Shown here in pieces: positions 5,151 to 5,715 of a DNA stretch of 5,715 nucleotides. A program made the translations under genes and the position numbers. The stretch's first letter is position 1. Each line of letters begins with the position of its first letter. The notes beneath the pieces were generated by a model. That model saw only the letters and a program-made list of their open reading frames with translations, was not told where the DNA came from and did no database searches. Source of the stretch: CAZPQV01 sp964588705 (GTDB taxonomy: Bacteria > Bacteroidota > Bacteroidia > Flavobacteriales > Weeksellaceae). The stretch is taken from contig CAZPQV010000104.1 in NCBI GenBank assembly GCA_964588705.1, positions 1 through 5,715 on the forward strand, written 5' to 3'.

Positions 5151-5715
5151 ATGAGAAAATTAATTTTTGGTGCTCTAGTTCTTGCTGCAGTTTCAGTAAG
5201 CGCACAGATTGACCTTCGAAACACAAGATTCGGGGTAACCGGTGGTTATAACTTTTCAAGAGTGAGTAATGCACACAATCCTTCAGGTCCTATGCACACA
5301 GGACAGGGCGGTTTAATGGCGCTTATTCCGATTGACGGGTACGATATGTTTTACATTCAGCCGGAAGTGGTTTACTATGGAGCAGGAGAAACCGGAAAGG
5401 ACAAAGAAGCGGTTGGAAAACCAGGATATGATGCGATTTATGCCAATAATTACATCAGTGTCCCGTTGTATTTCAAAGCTTATTTTTCTGAAAATGAAAC
5501 TGAGTTTTTCGGATTACTAGGACCAAGATTTAATTTTCTAATCAGTCAGAAAGTGGAAAATCCTAGCATACAGGCATACACTATCGAAGGTGATCAGTAT
5601 GCTAATGGTAAAGCTAATGGTTTTGAAGTTGGTGTTGGTGGCGGAGTTGGTTTCAGCTACAAACGTAAACTTGAAATCAGTGGAAGATATGATGTTGGAA
5701 TTTCCAATACTTATC
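5151..5715 (+). CDS. Small outer-membrane beta-barrel (porin family) protein, 3' end outside window
   Basis: An open frame from the ATG at 5151 to the window end (188 codons, no stop). The first 18 residues form a clear Sec signal peptide: Arg-Lys, a hydrophobic core (LIFGALVLAAV) and a VSA cleavage site before Gln19. The mature part has alternating, aromatic-rich strands typical of the OMP beta-barrel family of Bacteroidota (PF13568-like): RFGVTGGYNFSRV, MFYIQPEVVYY, NYISVPLYFKAYF, FFGLLGPRFNFLI, GFEVGVGGGVGF, KLEISGRYDVGISNTY. The last segment resembles the strand near the end of such proteins, so perhaps only 10-40 residues are missing. Transport, adhesion or a structural role are all possible and the ligand is unknown. 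It starts 25 bases after sucD with no visible promoter or terminator between, so co-transcription is plausible. Confidence 0.82.
   Translation, partial: MRKLIFGALVLAAVSVSAQIDLRNTRFGVTGGYNFSRVSNAHNPSGPMHTGQGGLMALIPIDGYDMFYIQPEVVYYGAGETGKDKEAVGKPGYDAIYANNYISVPLYFKAYFSENETEFFGLLGPRFNFLISQKVENPSIQAYTIEGDQYANGKANGFEVGVGGGVGFSYKRKLEISGRYDVGISNTY

Noticed and set aside
5332..5520. Plus-strand 62-codon open frame inside the outer-membrane protein gene.
   Set aside because: It is in another frame of a gene with a clear signal peptide and beta-strand pattern, and has no start context or family features of its own.
5151..5715. Identification of the beta-barrel protein as PorT/SprT of the type IX secretion system.
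   Set aside because: The size and barrel pattern would allow it, but I see no PorT-specific motif, and from memory porT usually follows ubiE in flavobacteria. Left as a generic porin-family protein.

Overview
The window looks like an ordinary chromosomal stretch from a member of the Bacteroidota, most likely a flavobacterium of the Chryseobacterium/Weeksellaceae kind. The reasons are the LpxC-FabZ fusion protein, the gene order lpxD - lpxC/fabZ - lpxA - efp - second lpxD-like gene - sucD, A-rich leaders without Shine-Dalgarno sequences, a TAnnTTTG-type -7 promoter element before sucD, and a typical Bacteroidota small outer-membrane beta-barrel protein at the end. All genes are on the + strand, coding is dense, and base composition is moderately AT-rich. 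The genus is an inference from general knowledge, not from a search.

Layout. Positions 1-310 hold the 3' end of lpxD (N-acyltransferase, third lipid A step). It overlaps by 8 bases the fused lpxC/fabZ gene (303-1700), which is followed after 6 bases by lpxA (1707-2495). These three form a tight lipid A operon. A 106-base gap follows, containing a hexanucleotide tandem repeat (six TTWACC units, 2519-2554). Next is efp (2602-3165, elongation factor P with a PGKGP tip loop), ended by a probable Rho-independent terminator (3175-3216). After a short leader comes a second, divergent LpxD-like acyltransferase (3266-4165). An AT-rich gap with a promoter candidate (4205-4212) precedes sucD (4253-5125, succinyl-CoA synthetase alpha subunit). 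A secreted beta-barrel outer-membrane protein starts 25 bases later (5151) and runs off the window.

How the genes work together. LpxA, LpxC and LpxD catalyse the first three steps of lipid A synthesis: UDP-GlcNAc O-acylation, deacetylation and N-acylation. The FabZ half of the fusion sends the same 3-hydroxyacyl-ACP pool into fatty acid elongation, so both branches are physically linked. EF-P relieves ribosome stalling at proline runs, and SucD belongs to the TCA cycle. Their presence reflects conserved gene order more than an obvious shared pathway.

I see no mobile element, CRISPR array, tRNA or rRNA, and no clearly new multi-gene system. The items most worth a second look are the second LpxD-like protein, whose active site mixes LpxD-like and LpxA-like features, the unmodified-type EF-P loop, and the tandem repeat before efp. 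No stretch longer than about 110 bases lacks a gene.
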